Notes under the pieces: model-generated
Databases searched by the model: none
Seen by the model: only the letters and a program-made list of their open reading frames with translations
What the model was told of the DNA's origin: nothing
Translations under genes and position numbers: made by a program
DNA from: BACL11 sp945865535
GTDB lineage: Bacteria; Bacteroidota; Bacteroidia; Flavobacteriales; BACL11
Assembly (NCBI GenBank): GCA_947502765.1
Contig: CANNBA010000010.1
Location: forward strand, 1-64,000
Length of the DNA: 64,000 nt
Direction of reading: 5' to 3'
Part shown: positions 28,277 to 36,847 of the stretch, piece after piece
Layout: every line of letters starts with the position of its first letter
Numbering within the stretch: the stretch's first letter is position 1

Positions 28277-29584
28277 TTAGTATCTATAGTATTCTGGCTT
28301 ATAAGGTCCCTCAACTTTTACTCCAATATATTCTGCTTGATCTGATCTTAAAGTTTCCAATTCTACACCAATTTTAGCCAAATGTAATCGAGCTACTTTT
28401 TCATCTAAATGTTTTGGCAACATGTACACTTTATTTTCATAACTTCCGGAATTATTCCAAAGCTCTAATTGGGCTAACACTTGATTTGTAAAAGAATTAG
28501 ACATAACAAATGAAGGATGGCCTGTAGCACAACCCAAATTAACCAATCTGCCCTCAGCGAGTAAAATAATATCTTTTCCGTCAATAGTATAAATATTTAC
28601 TTGAGGTTTTACTGTATTTTTTGTATGGCCCCAGTTTTTGTTTAGCCAAGCTACATCAATTTCATTATCAAAATGACCAATATTACAAACAATAGTTTTG
28701 TCCTTCATACTCTTAAAATGACGCTCCTGAATAATATCTCTATTTCCTGTTGTTGTCACTATAATATCTGCATTTTTACATACCTCATCCATTCTTTTAA
28801 CCGCAAAACCATCCATAGCAGCTTGCAAAGCACAAATAGGATCAATTTCCGTAACTATTACTCGTGCTCCAGCGCCTTTAAGTGAAGCGGCAGATCCTTT
28901 CCCAACATCCCCATATCCAGCAACAACAGCCACTTTGCCAGCCATCATTACATCAGTTGCTCTTCTAATAGAATCTACTAAAGATTCTTTACAGCCGTAT
29001 TTATTGTCAAATTTTGATTTAGTAACAGAATCATTAATGTTTATAGCAGGAAGTGATAGAGTTCCTTTTTCCATTCTTTCATACAATCTATGAACACCTG
29101 TTGTGGTTTCTTCTGAAAGTCCTTTAATTCCTGCAATCATCTGAGGAAATCTATCAAAGACCATATTGGTTAAATCGCCACCATCATCTAAAATCATGTT
29201 TAATGATTTCCCCCCTTCAAAAGCAGTGAGTGTTTGCAAAATACACCAATCAAATTCTTCTTCATTCATTCCTTTCCAAGCAAAAACAGGAACTCCTACG
29301 GCTGCAATTGCAGCTGCTGCTTGATCTTGAGTAGAGAATATATTGCAAGAAGACCATGAAACCTCAGCCCCTAAATGAACTAATGTTTCTATTAAAACTG
29401 CCGTTTGAATAGTCATGTGTAAACATCCAGCAATTCTTGCTCCATCTAATGGCTTACTTGTTCCAAACTCTTCACGAATAGCCATTAATCCTGGCATTTC
29501 TGCCTCTGCTAATGTCATTTCTTTTCTGCCCCATTCTGCTAATGAGATGTCTTTTACTTTATAATTCATAGTTTCTAATTCCAT
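28277..29584 (-). CDS. ahcY: Adenosylhomocysteinase
   Basis: The enzyme splits S-adenosylhomocysteine to adenosine and homocysteine, relieving product inhibition of methyltransferases. The 435 residues include the substrate region GCLHMTIQTAVLIETL, the NAD-binding GYGDVGKGSAASLKGAGARV, ITTTGN-like IVTTTGNRDII, and the C-terminal VEGPYKPEYYRY whose Lys-Tyr reaches the partner's NAD. The first ATG (29584) is five codons before a second one; either would do. A CAAATCTA (minus TAGATTTG) promoter box lies at 29602-29609. Confidence 0.97.
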   Translation of the reverse strand: MELETMNYKVKDISLAEWGRKEMTLAEAEMPGLMAIREEFGTSKPLDGARIAGCLHMTIQTAVLIETLVHLGAEVSWSSCNIFSTQDQAAAAIAAVGVPVFAWKGMNEEEFDWCILQTLTAFEGGKSLNMILDDGGDLTNMVFDRFPQMIAGIKGLSEETTTGVHRLYERMEKGTLSLPAININDSVTKSKFDNKYGCKESLVDSIRRATDVMMAGKVAVVAGYGDVGKGSAASLKGAGARVIVTEIDPICALQAAMDGFAVKRMDEVCKNADIIVTTTGNRDIIQERHFKSMKDKTIVCNIGHFDNEIDVAWLNKNWGHTKNTVKPQVNIYTIDGKDIILLAEGRLVNLGCATGHPSFVMSNSFTNQVLAQLELWNNSGSYENKVYMLPKHLDEKVARLHLAKIGVELETLRSDQAEYIGVKVEGPYKPEYYRY

Positions 29585-29601
29585 ATTTATTTTTTAGGCT
29601 G

Positions 29602-29609
29602 CAAATCTA
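29602..29609 (-). promoter_or_regulatory. Bacteroidota -7 promoter box of ahcY
   Basis: The minus strand reads TAGATTTG, matching TAnnTTTG, 18 bases upstream of the ahcY start. Confidence 0.5.
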
Positions 29610-29646
29610 CGCATAATTATTAATTTAGCACTTGATATTTTAATGT

Positions 29647-30228
29647 ATGCCACTGCTCCAAAAAATTGAAGAAAATGATTGCCAAATTGCTATATGGGAT
29701 ATGAGCGAATCATTAGATGCACTTATTGAATCATCTAGTAGCTTAGAACTCTCAAAGTTCAAAACTGAAAAGCGAAAAAAAGAGTTTTTAGCAAGTAGAT
29801 TATTGCTTAATGAACTTTTGCCAAACGCTTCAATTTCTTACAACAAATATGGAGCTCCTGAAATTGGAAATAACCATTTTATTTCTATTTCACATTCGAA
29901 AAATCTTGCAGCAATTATTATTAGTAAAAATAAAGTTGGATTAGATATCGAAATTATATCTGAAAAACCTTTAAGGTTAACCTCAAAATTTATTTCTAAT
30001 GATAGTCACAATCCTCTATCGGAAGAAAAGGCAACATTAATTTGGTGCTGTAAGGAAGCTGTTTTTAAATGGCATCAAAAAGGTAATGTTGATTTTATTA
30101 CTGACATAAAAATAAAACCATTTATTATTAAAGAAAAAGGACAATTAATTGCTGTATTTAAAAAGCAAAAATTGAGCTTATACTACAAAAAAATAGAAAT
30201 GCATTTTTTAGCGTATGTTTGCAAATGA
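29647..30228 (+). CDS. 4'-phosphopantetheinyl transferase superfamily protein
   Basis: The enzyme transfers phosphopantetheine from CoA to a carrier protein Ser. Magnesium- and CoA-binding motifs are visible: SISHSKNLAAI, VGLDIEII (Asp/Glu pair) and the downstream WCCKEAVFKWHQKG (W-x-x-KEA-x-x-K). At 193 residues it is Sfp-type half length plus C-terminal extension, as is typical in Bacteroidota. The carrier protein it serves is not in this window. The GGGP-synthase-family gene follows closely. Confidence 0.88.
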   Translation: MPLLQKIEENDCQIAIWDMSESLDALIESSSSLELSKFKTEKRKKEFLASRLLLNELLPNASISYNKYGAPEIGNNHFISISHSKNLAAIIISKNKVGLDIEIISEKPLRLTSKFISNDSHNPLSEEKATLIWCCKEAVFKWHQKGNVDFITDIKIKPFIIKEKGQLIAVFKKQKLSLYYKKIEMHFLAYVCK

Positions 30229-30238
30229 AAATAGTAGC

Positions 30239-30976
30239 ATGAATATTTACAATAAAATAATAGCCGATAAAAAGTCAAATAAAAAATCCTTTGCTCTTTT
30301 AATCGATCCTGACAAACAAGATAAAAAGCAACTTTTAGCTATTATTGAAAAAGCAAAAAATGCAAAAACAGATTACTTTTTTGTAGGAGGGAGCCTACTT
30401 ACAAACGACAGTTTGGATCTTTGTTTAAAGACTCTTAAAGAAAATACAACTATTCCTGTTGTGCTTTTTCCTGGAAACGCTATGCAAGTGAATAACAAAG
30501 CAGATGGCATCCTTTTCCTGTCTTTAATTTCTGGCAGAAATGCCGATATGCTTATAGGAAAGCAAGTTATTACTGCTCCTATTTTAAAGCAATCTTCTTT
30601 AGAAGTTTTACCAACTGGCTACATGCTTATTGATAGTGGAAAGCCAACCACAGTTTCCTATATGAGTAATACCAACCCTATACCTGCTGATAAAGAAACA
30701 GTAGCTGCTTGCACTGCAATGGCTGGAGAAATGCTAGGCCTAAAATTGATATTTATGGATGGAGGAAGTGGGGCTAAAAACCCAATTTCTGAGGCAATGA
30801 TTAAGGCAGTTAGAAAATCTGTTGATGTACCCTTAATAATTGGTGGAGGCATTAGTAGTGGCGAAAAAGCCATTGCAAATTGCAGAGCGGGTGCTGATAT
30901 TATTGTAGTTGGCAATGCTATTGAAAAAGACGAAAATTTAATTGGAGAAATTGCTGATGCAATACATAATTACTAA
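30239..30976 (+). CDS. Geranylgeranylglyceryl/heptaprenylglyceryl phosphate synthase family protein
   Basis: The TIM-barrel enzyme family joins sn-glycerol-1-phosphate to a polyprenyl diphosphate by an ether bond. Seen: FALLIDPDK near the start, YFFVGGSLL, PVVLFPGN, MLIDSGKPTTVSYMS, IFMDGGSGAKNPIS and IIGGGISSG with the phosphate-binding GNAIE. I use ATG 30239; an upstream ATG at 30215 would overlap the preceding gene by 14 bases. Bacteroidota carry this family widely, but the lipid made is not clear. Confidence 0.87.
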   Translation: MNIYNKIIADKKSNKKSFALLIDPDKQDKKQLLAIIEKAKNAKTDYFFVGGSLLTNDSLDLCLKTLKENTTIPVVLFPGNAMQVNNKADGILFLSLISGRNADMLIGKQVITAPILKQSSLEVLPTGYMLIDSGKPTTVSYMSNTNPIPADKETVAACTAMAGEMLGLKLIFMDGGSGAKNPISEAMIKAVRKSVDVPLIIGGGISSGEKAIANCRAGADIIVVGNAIEKDENLIGEIADAIHNY

Positions 30977-30999
30977 TTAATATAAAATAAATTACATGC

Positions 31000-31035
31000 A
31001 AAAAGAGATAAAATATTTGTAAATAGCTCTTTTTT
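31000..31035 (+). terminator. Candidate terminator after the GGGP-synthase-family gene
   Basis: AAAAAGAG (31000-31007) pairs with CTCTTTTT (31027-31034) around a 19-base loop and leads into T residues. The long loop makes it a moderate prediction. Confidence 0.45.
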
Positions 31036-31068
31036 AAAGATTTCCTGACTTTTATTATAATAATTATA

Positions 31069-31076
31069 TATTTTTG
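31069..31076 (+). promoter_or_regulatory. Bacteroidota -7 promoter box of the frameshifted PKD gene
   Basis: TATTTTTG matches TAnnTTTG and lies 37 bases before the ATG at 31114, so the broken gene below still has a plausible promoter. Confidence 0.45.
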
Positions 31077-31113
31077 TTAAATAAGCCGACTTAAACCAAT
31101 AAACTTAGTTACA

Positions 31114-31574
31114 ATGAAAACACTAGAAACACCTTTAACCTGGATCCTGACACTACTTTTTTTAGTATTTATACCTTATGCTAAAATCTCTGCAGATAAA
31201 TTGCAAGCAGCAGAATTAGCAGAAAAAATTAGAGCAGAAGCGAGAGCATTATTAATTGCTGAAAGAACAATTACTGTAGAAGTCTCTCATGATTCCAATC
31301 CAGCTACAAATACATATTCTGTAATACTCTCGGCAGCTAATTCTTTTGACGCAGAAGGAGATTCAATATATTTTGCATGGGATCAATCTAATGGAGCCAT
31401 GGTAATTTAGGTGAAACAGGAAATAATTCAGTAGCTAAATTTGATGCACAGGCAGGTGAATACGAATTTGTTTTATCTATTTCAGATTCTTATGGAGCAA
31501 CTTGTGTTGATACAGTAATTGTTAGCGTACAACCTGAACCAAATAGTTGCCCAAATCCTATTATCCAAAAATAG
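31114..31574 (+). pseudogene. Frameshifted small membrane-anchored PKD-domain protein
   Basis: The first frame (31114-31410) gives 98 residues: a membrane segment (about 8-24), a short helix rich in Ala, Glu and Lys, then the start of a PKD-type domain (SAANSFDAEGDSIYFAWDQSNGA) and a stop. The -1 frame, entered near 31396-31398, continues the same domain without a break (GNLGETGNNSVAKFDAQAGE, SISDSYGATCVDTVIVSVQ) to a stop at 31572-31574. The two halves together make one PKD domain, so about 153 codons appear broken by a one-base loss. No slippery heptamer for programmed frameshifting is visible. A sequencing error is also possible. Confidence 0.75.
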
Positions 31575-31751
31575 TATTCTTTCTAAAATAAATTCTGATA
31601 ACCAAAAGTTATAGAATAGTTGAAGAATAAAGCATTTTACAAAAGAGTAATGAGTGTTATAAATTCAAATGTGTAAAAACTTTTTAAAATGAAAAATCTA
31701 TTTTTTTTACTCTAAAAATTATCAGTTCTAATTTGAAGAAAAACCTGCTTT

Positions 31752-32612
31752 TTAATGGGTCTTACACATATCCTTATCAACCACAATAAAGAAATCTGCA
31801 TTTCCTAAAAGCTTATTATCAAACTTTGAAATATCAGCTTGCTCTACCACTTCAATGGTGCTAATTTTTAAATCAGGATTCAACCTCAATAAATACCACA
31901 TTATTGACTCATGGAATTTGGAATGATACGATCCATTATAATGTAAGAATCTCGTGTCTTCCTTCATATTTTTATGAATAAAAAAGGCCATAGTAGCATC
32001 TTTTATTGCTTGGGATTTTGGTAAATTTTCCCCTCCATGCCCATCTGCCATTACAAAAATCTCTTTATAACAATGCAAAGAAGTATCATATAGCATTGGC
32101 AGAGGAGCAATAAACTTTTTAGACGCTTCTGGTAAAAAAACTAAAGTATCCAAGCCAAATCTATACACCATATTCGCAAAACGCCTTGGAATATTAGTGG
32201 CTACAAAATGAAGATTATTATCTTTTGCAAATCGAACAAGAGGACGGTAATCCGTTTTATGATTTGGCCATATTTTCGCTTCCTTTTCAAAATCTTCTTC
32301 TCTACTAAAACCTAAAAGATACTCATCAAGTATAACTTGATTATCAGCCTCTAACATTTCGGCCCCAAGCATTAAATTTTTGCCATGTTTTTCGTGCAAA
32401 CTTTTTGTAAGTTCCAATTGCAACCAATGAGAAATAGGATCATTATGATTTTCACCAAACAGCACTACATCCGCCTTTTCAGTTTCAAAAGCCATTGTTG
32501 TGTAGGAAATTTTATTTCCATCTTTATTGTAAATCTGATATGCTTGTTCTTGGCCCAATAATAGTGCAAGAAACAAACAATTAAGCAATGTAAAAATTAG
32601 TAACTTTTTCAT
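31752..32612 (-). CDS. ChaN-like (DUF399) lipid/heme-associated protein
   Basis: The 286-residue protein has a cleavable signal peptide (about 1-20, ending LLLGQ) and the ChaN-like domain: ADVVLFGENHNDPISHWLQLEL, MLGAEMLEADNQ, FVATNIPRRFANMV and HYNGSYHSKFHES. ChaN of Campylobacter binds heme at a cell-surface position and is linked to iron uptake; that role here is inferred from the family. It stands alone, divergent from the pnuC gene. Confidence 0.85.
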   Translation of the reverse strand: MKKLLIFTLLNCLFLALLLGQEQAYQIYNKDGNKISYTTMAFETEKADVVLFGENHNDPISHWLQLELTKSLHEKHGKNLMLGAEMLEADNQVILDEYLLGFSREEDFEKEAKIWPNHKTDYRPLVRFAKDNNLHFVATNIPRRFANMVYRFGLDTLVFLPEASKKFIAPLPMLYDTSLHCYKEIFVMADGHGGENLPKSQAIKDATMAFFIHKNMKEDTRFLHYNGSYHSKFHESIMWYLLRLNPDLKISTIEVVEQADISKFDNKLLGNADFFIVVDKDMCKTH

Positions 32613-32671
32613 CTTTATTATGATTTTTCTGTCTAATAGTTATTTTTTCTCTGCAAACTTATACATTTTCG

Positions 32672-32679
32672 TATTTTTG
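32672..32679 (+). promoter_or_regulatory. Bacteroidota -7 promoter box of pnuC
   Basis: TATTTTTG matches TAnnTTTG and ends only 9 bases before the ATG at 32689. Transcription would therefore begin at or next to the start codon, which suggests a leaderless or near-leaderless mRNA and rules out the upstream in-frame ATG at 32620 as the start. Confidence 0.55.
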
Positions 32680-32688
32680 GCTCAACTT

Positions 32689-33285
32689 ATGTCCGAAATT
32701 ACTCATTTTTTAAGTCAGTTAAATTTTAATTGGAGTATTATTGAAAGTGCGGCAGTACTTTTTTCAATTTTATATGTGATATTGGCTGCAAGGCAAAATA
32801 TTTGGTGTTGGTTTTTTGCTCCAATTAGTGCGCTACTTTATAGTTACATTTTTTTTAAGACTCAACTCTTTTCACAGACAGGACTCCAAATTTTCTATTT
32901 TTTTATGGCCGCTTATGGTTATTACAATTGGCGCAAATCAGATGGAAAATTAGCTATTAGCCAATGGAGTGTTAGCAAACACTTACTTGTTATTTTATTA
33001 GGTGCTATTTTTACCTTTTTGATTGGTTTTTATTTTAAAACTTACACCCAAGCTAAAATGCCAATTGTTGATTCATTCATAACAGTATTTGCAGTATTTG
33101 CAACTTATATGGTTACCAAAAAAATAGTAGAGAATTGGCTCTATTGGATTGTTATTGATTCAGTATCGGTTTACCTTTATTTTAGTAGAGATTTACACCT
33201 TACCTCTTTACTTTTTTTAGCATATACCCTTATTGCAATTTTCGGTTATTTTTCTTGGCTTAACAAAGCAAAGCAAGATGGCTAA
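32689..33285 (+). CDS. PnuC-family vitamin transporter (nicotinamide riboside or thiamine)
   Basis: The 198-residue inner membrane protein has about seven helices and PnuC features: a Trp-rich NIWCWFFAPISALLYSYIFF region, AYGYYNWRK after helix 3, and the C-terminal IVIDSVSVYLYFSRDLHLTSLLFLAYTLIAIFGYFSW repeat-like segment given here only as family evidence near residues 155-193. The family moves nicotinamide riboside, thiamine or riboflavin. The neighbouring TPP riboswitch and TonB receptor favour thiamine (PnuT). The kinase-like gene overlaps its end by 8 bases. Start chosen at 32689 because the promoter box lies between it and the earlier ATG. Confidence 0.85.
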   Translation: MSEITHFLSQLNFNWSIIESAAVLFSILYVILAARQNIWCWFFAPISALLYSYIFFKTQLFSQTGLQIFYFFMAAYGYYNWRKSDGKLAISQWSVSKHLLVILLGAIFTFLIGFYFKTYTQAKMPIVDSFITVFAVFATYMVTKKIVENWLYWIVIDSVSVYLYFSRDLHLTSLLFLAYTLIAIFGYFSWLNKAKQDG

Positions 33286-33775
33286 AATTATTGTAACCGG
33301 CCCTGAAAGTTGTGGTAAAACTACTTTATCCCAAGCACTTTCTAATCATTTTAAAATTCCATTTTCAAAAGAATATGCTCGTGAATATCTTCAAGAATTG
33401 GGTAGAGATTATTCCCAAGAAGATTTAATTACCATTGCAAAAAAGCAATTAGAATTCGAGCAAGATATACAACTATTAGACACTGATTTAATTACTATTA
33501 AAATCTGGAGCAATTACAAATATAGCAGTTGCGATAAGTGGATAGTAGAGCGAATTGAAAAACAAAAATCTGAAAACAGATTCTATCTGTTATGTAAGCC
33601 TGACATTGCTTGGGAGGCAGATCCATTAAGAGAAAATCCTACAAATAGAATGGAACTTTTTGAACTTTACAAAAAAGAACTTGAAAATCTAAATCATAGT
33701 TACTATATAGTAGAAGGAGAAAAAAGAGATTTGGCTGTCATTTTAAAAATAGTAGCTAAAAAATTCTTTATTTAA
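33278..33775 (+). CDS. NadR-like AAA_28 ATPase/kinase
   Basis: A P-loop GPESCGKTTL opens the 165-residue protein, followed by YAREYLQELGRDYSQEDL, where the acidic and Arg residues are typical of NadR-type ribosylnicotinamide kinases, and FYLLCKPDIAWEADPLRENP. It overlaps pnuC by 8 bases. Such kinases trap the imported vitamin by phosphorylation; here the substrate could be nicotinamide riboside or thiamine. The next element is a TPP riboswitch. Confidence 0.8.
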   Translation: MAKIIVTGPESCGKTTLSQALSNHFKIPFSKEYAREYLQELGRDYSQEDLITIAKKQLEFEQDIQLLDTDLITIKIWSNYKYSSCDKWIVERIEKQKSENRFYLLCKPDIAWEADPLRENPTNRMELFELYKKELENLNHSYYIVEGEKRDLAVILKIVAKKFFI

Positions 33776-33785
33776 AATCTAATTG

Positions 33786-33793
33786 TATTTTTG
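33786..33793 (+). promoter_or_regulatory. Bacteroidota -7 promoter box of the thiamine receptor
   Basis: TATTTTTG matches TAnnTTTG and lies just before the riboswitch, which would start about 7 bases further down. The receptor therefore has its own promoter. Confidence 0.55.
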
Positions 33794-33800
33794 TCCTATC

Positions 33801-33880
33801 TTAAAAGGGGTGCCCAAAAGGCTGAGATTACACCCATTGAACCTGATCTGGTAATTCAGAATAGGGAAATGAGTCGACAT
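33801..33880 (+). promoter_or_regulatory. TPP riboswitch (THI element)
   Basis: The conserved blocks are all present in order: GGGGTGCC (33807), GGCTGAGA (33820), ACACCC, TTGAACCTGATCTGG (33837), GGTAATTCAG and TAGGGAAA (33862). This matches the thiamine pyrophosphate aptamer. It sits in the leader of the following TonB receptor. Between aptamer and start, AACAAG (33886) and CTTGTT (33910) can pair and may belong to the expression platform; no T-run follows, so control of translation is more likely than termination. Confidence 0.95.
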
Positions 33881-33937
33881 TAAATAAAACAAGCAGTAAC
33901 CCCATTCTACTTGTTAATGTTAACTGAAAAATTAAAA

Positions 33938-36139
33938 ATGTTTAGCAAAAAAGTAAGTTTTATTCTATTATTAGGATTCCCATTTATCAGCTTTTCCCAA
34001 CAGCCAATTGATTCCGTGCAAATCACAAAAATTTTGAATGAAGTAAATGTGAATGCCTTAAGAGCAGTAGAAAAAACACCAGTTGCTTTTACAAATATAA
34101 GCAAACCCGAAATTGAAAAAGGAAATTTAGGGCAAGATTTGCCTTACATTATTTCACTCACCCCATCAGTTGTTACAACTTCTGATGCAGGAGCAGGAAT
34201 TGGCTACACAGGTTTTCGTGTAAGAGGTTCTGATCCGACAAGAATTAATGTTACAGTTAACGGAATTCCTTTAAATGATTCGGAAAGCCTAGGAGTTTGG
34301 TGGGTAAATATCCCTGATTTCACCTCATCAGTTGAGAATATTCAAATACAAAGAGGTGTAGGAACTTCAACAAATGGAGCAAGTGCTTTTGGAGCTTCTG
34401 TAAATCTACAAACAGATGGGGTAAGCAAAAAACCATACTTTTTGACAAACAATACTTTTGGAAGTTATTTTACACTTAAAAACAATATCGAATTTGGGAC
34501 AGGACTTCTTGATAATAAATTTAATTTTGATGGGCGTTTATCAAAAATAAGATCTGATGGATATATCGATCGAGCAACTTCAAACTTACAATCAATGTAT
34601 TTGCAAGGAACTTATTTTGGAGAAAGTGCTGTGATAAAAACCCTTATGTTTACTGGATACGAGCGCACTTACCAAGCTTGGAATGGCGTTCCTTTAAATT
34701 ATTTAGACACTAATAGAACTTTTAACTCTTACACCTATCAAAATGAAGTAGATGATTACAAACAGTCGCACTATCAGCTCCATTACAGCAAGCAAATGAG
34801 TACTACTACTCATTTTAATATTGCACTTCATTACACTAATGGCGAAGGATATTATGAACAAGAAAAATTGGAAGAAAAATTTGCAGATTACGGCTTGGAA
34901 AACATCATCATAGCAAATGATACAATTTCTACAACTGATTTAATAAGAAGAAAATGGCTTAACAATGATTTTGGCGGTTTTACTTACTCATTACATCATA
35001 AAATGGGTGCTATTGATTTGATTTTAGGTGGTGCAAACAACAGTTATTCTGGTCAACATTACGGAAATATAATTTGGGCCGAATATGCTTCAAATGCTGA
35101 TTTTAATCATCAATACTATTGGAACAAAGCTGAAAAATGGGATCATAATTTTTATGCAAAAGCAAACTATAAATACTCAGAGGCTACTAACTTCTATCTT
35201 GATTTACAAAGAAGAAGAATGGACTATATTTTTGAAGGTTTAGACGAAAACGGAAACTCAGCACTCCAAAAAGTTTCTTTGGCTTTTTTCAATCCTAAAT
35301 TTGGTTTATTTCATGATTTGAACGAAACTCAATCTGTGTATGCCTCATTTGGAGTGGCCAATAAAGAACCAAATAGAAATGATTATGTAGAAAGTACTCC
35401 AAACTCACGACCTGAGCACGAAACACTTTATGACACAGAAATTGGATACAAGCAAAAAGGTAAGAAATTAAATTTAGGAGTGAATATATATCACATGAAT
35501 TATAAAAACCAATTGGCACTAACAGGCCAAATAAATGATGTTGGGGCTTATACCCATACTAATATTGATCAGTCGTACAGAAAAGGAATTGAACTGGAAG
35601 CCACTTACAAGTTAACTAATAAAATAACTTGGGAAGGAAACATGACCCTTAGCCAAAATAAAATTATTAGTCATACAGCTTACATTGACAATTGGGATAC
35701 TTGGGGGCAAGAAACTGTTGATTATGAAAATACAGATTTGGCTTTTTCTCCTAATATAATCTGGGCTTCAATGCTCAATTATAAATTCACAAAAACTACT
35801 TCTATTGATTTTATCAGCAAGTATGTTGGAGAGCAGTTTATTGACAACACTTCATCAAAAGACAGAATGCTTGATGATTATTTAGTAAATAATTTGCGCG
35901 TAACTTATCTGTGGAATAGCAAGATTTTCAAAACTGCTAAGCTAACTTTACAAGTAAATAATTTACTGAATAATGAATATGTAGCCAATGCTTGGGTATA
36001 TCGTTTTATAGCTGATGGTTGGGATCCAAGAGAAAGTGATCCTTATGTAAATGCTGATAGCGAAAGAGGATACAATATGGCTGGATATTTTCCTCAGGCC
36101 ACTCGCAACTATTTATTAGGAATTACATTAGGATTTTAA
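33938..36139 (+). CDS. TonB-dependent receptor, probably for thiamine
   Basis: The product has a signal peptide from ATG 33938 (MFSKKVSFILLLGFPFISFSQ), a plug domain with YTGFRVRGSDPTRINVTVNG and VENIQIQRGVGTSTNG, and a beta barrel whose last segment is NYLLGITLGF; 733 residues from that start. The upstream TTG 33911 and ATG 33917 would extend the signal peptide with polar residues, so I did not use them. A TPP riboswitch lies directly upstream, and a PnuC transporter and kinase are next door, which together point to uptake of thiamine across the outer membrane. Confidence 0.9.
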   Translation: MFSKKVSFILLLGFPFISFSQQPIDSVQITKILNEVNVNALRAVEKTPVAFTNISKPEIEKGNLGQDLPYIISLTPSVVTTSDAGAGIGYTGFRVRGSDPTRINVTVNGIPLNDSESLGVWWVNIPDFTSSVENIQIQRGVGTSTNGASAFGASVNLQTDGVSKKPYFLTNNTFGSYFTLKNNIEFGTGLLDNKFNFDGRLSKIRSDGYIDRATSNLQSMYLQGTYFGESAVIKTLMFTGYERTYQAWNGVPLNYLDTNRTFNSYTYQNEVDDYKQSHYQLHYSKQMSTTTHFNIALHYTNGEGYYEQEKLEEKFADYGLENIIIANDTISTTDLIRRKWLNNDFGGFTYSLHHKMGAIDLILGGANNSYSGQHYGNIIWAEYASNADFNHQYYWNKAEKWDHNFYAKANYKYSEATNFYLDLQRRRMDYIFEGLDENGNSALQKVSLAFFNPKFGLFHDLNETQSVYASFGVANKEPNRNDYVESTPNSRPEHETLYDTEIGYKQKGKKLNLGVNIYHMNYKNQLALTGQINDVGAYTHTNIDQSYRKGIELEATYKLTNKITWEGNMTLSQNKIISHTAYIDNWDTWGQETVDYENTDLAFSPNIIWASMLNYKFTKTTSIDFISKYVGEQFIDNTSSKDRMLDDYLVNNLRVTYLWNSKIFKTAKLTLQVNNLLNNEYVANAWVYRFIADGWDPRESDPYVNADSERGYNMAGYFPQATRNYLLGITLGF

Positions 36140-36198
36140 ACTGCTTGCTAAAAATTCAATATTCAGTTAATATCCGTTAATTGAACCTACTTTTTTAT

Positions 36199-36206
36199 TA
36201 CTTTTG
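36199..36206 (+). promoter_or_regulatory. Bacteroidota -7 promoter box of the DUF4290-murA pair
   Basis: TACTTTTG matches TAnnTTTG and lies 17 bases before the ATG at 36224. Confidence 0.5.
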
Positions 36207-36223
36207 TAAACAAATAAATTTTC

Positions 36224-36847
36224 ATGCAATACAATACAGCAAAAGAGCATCTTACTATGCCAGAATATGGCAGAAATGTACAAACCATGATTAATCATGC
36301 TATTAGTCTTTCGGACAAAAAGAAACAACAAGAATGTGTAGATGCAATTATTGCTTTTATGGGGCAAATGAATCCACATTTGCGTGATGTAAAAGAGTTC
36401 ACTCATAAACTTTGGGCTCATTTACATATCATGTCGAATTTTAAACTAAATGTAGAATCTCCTTATCCTAAACCTGAAGTAGAAAAGTTAGCTGAGAAGC
36501 CAGATCCAATGAAATATCCAGGAAACAACATCAAATTCTCATATTACGGAAGTACAATTCCAACTATGATTGAAACTGCCCTAACTCTTAAAGGAATGGA
36601 GAAAGAAATTATAACAGGTATGATAGCTAATCAAATGAAAAAATCTTATATCCTATTTAATGAAAGTTCAGTAGATAATAATATTATTCGATTACATCTA
36701 AATCAGTTATCAAATGGGAGTTTAGAACTTGCTTCTGATTTTGAGTTCATTCGTTCAGCATCTGTAAGATCAGAAGGGGCTAATAATAGTAAAAAAAATA
36801 ATGGCAAAAAGAAACCTTTTAAGAAAAACAATAAAAAGCCAAATTAG
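36224..36847 (+). CDS. DUF4290 protein
   Basis: The 207-residue protein starts MQYNTAKEHLTMPEYGRNVQ and has HALSLSD-like INHAISLSDKKKQQ, IIAFMGQMNPHLRD and FTHKLWAHLHIMS, the signature of DUF4290, known only from Bacteroidota. The C-terminus is strongly basic (SKKNNGKKKPFKKNNKK). Function unknown; the invariable neighbour murA (start directly at the base after this stop) hints at a link with cell-wall synthesis. Confidence 0.85.
   Translation: MQYNTAKEHLTMPEYGRNVQTMINHAISLSDKKKQQECVDAIIAFMGQMNPHLRDVKEFTHKLWAHLHIMSNFKLNVESPYPKPEVEKLAEKPDPMKYPGNNIKFSYYGSTIPTMIETALTLKGMEKEIITGMIANQMKKSYILFNESSVDNNIIRLHLNQLSNGSLELASDFEFIRSASVRSEGANNSKKNNGKKKPFKKNNKKPN

Noticed and set aside
31390..31410. Programmed -1 frameshift in the PKD gene
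   Set aside because: No X-XXY-YYZ heptamer and no strong downstream structure are seen at the joint.
31686..31715. A tiny frame MKNLFFLL followed by a stop
   Set aside because: It looks like the first residues of a signal peptide but continues in no frame; treated as intergenic.
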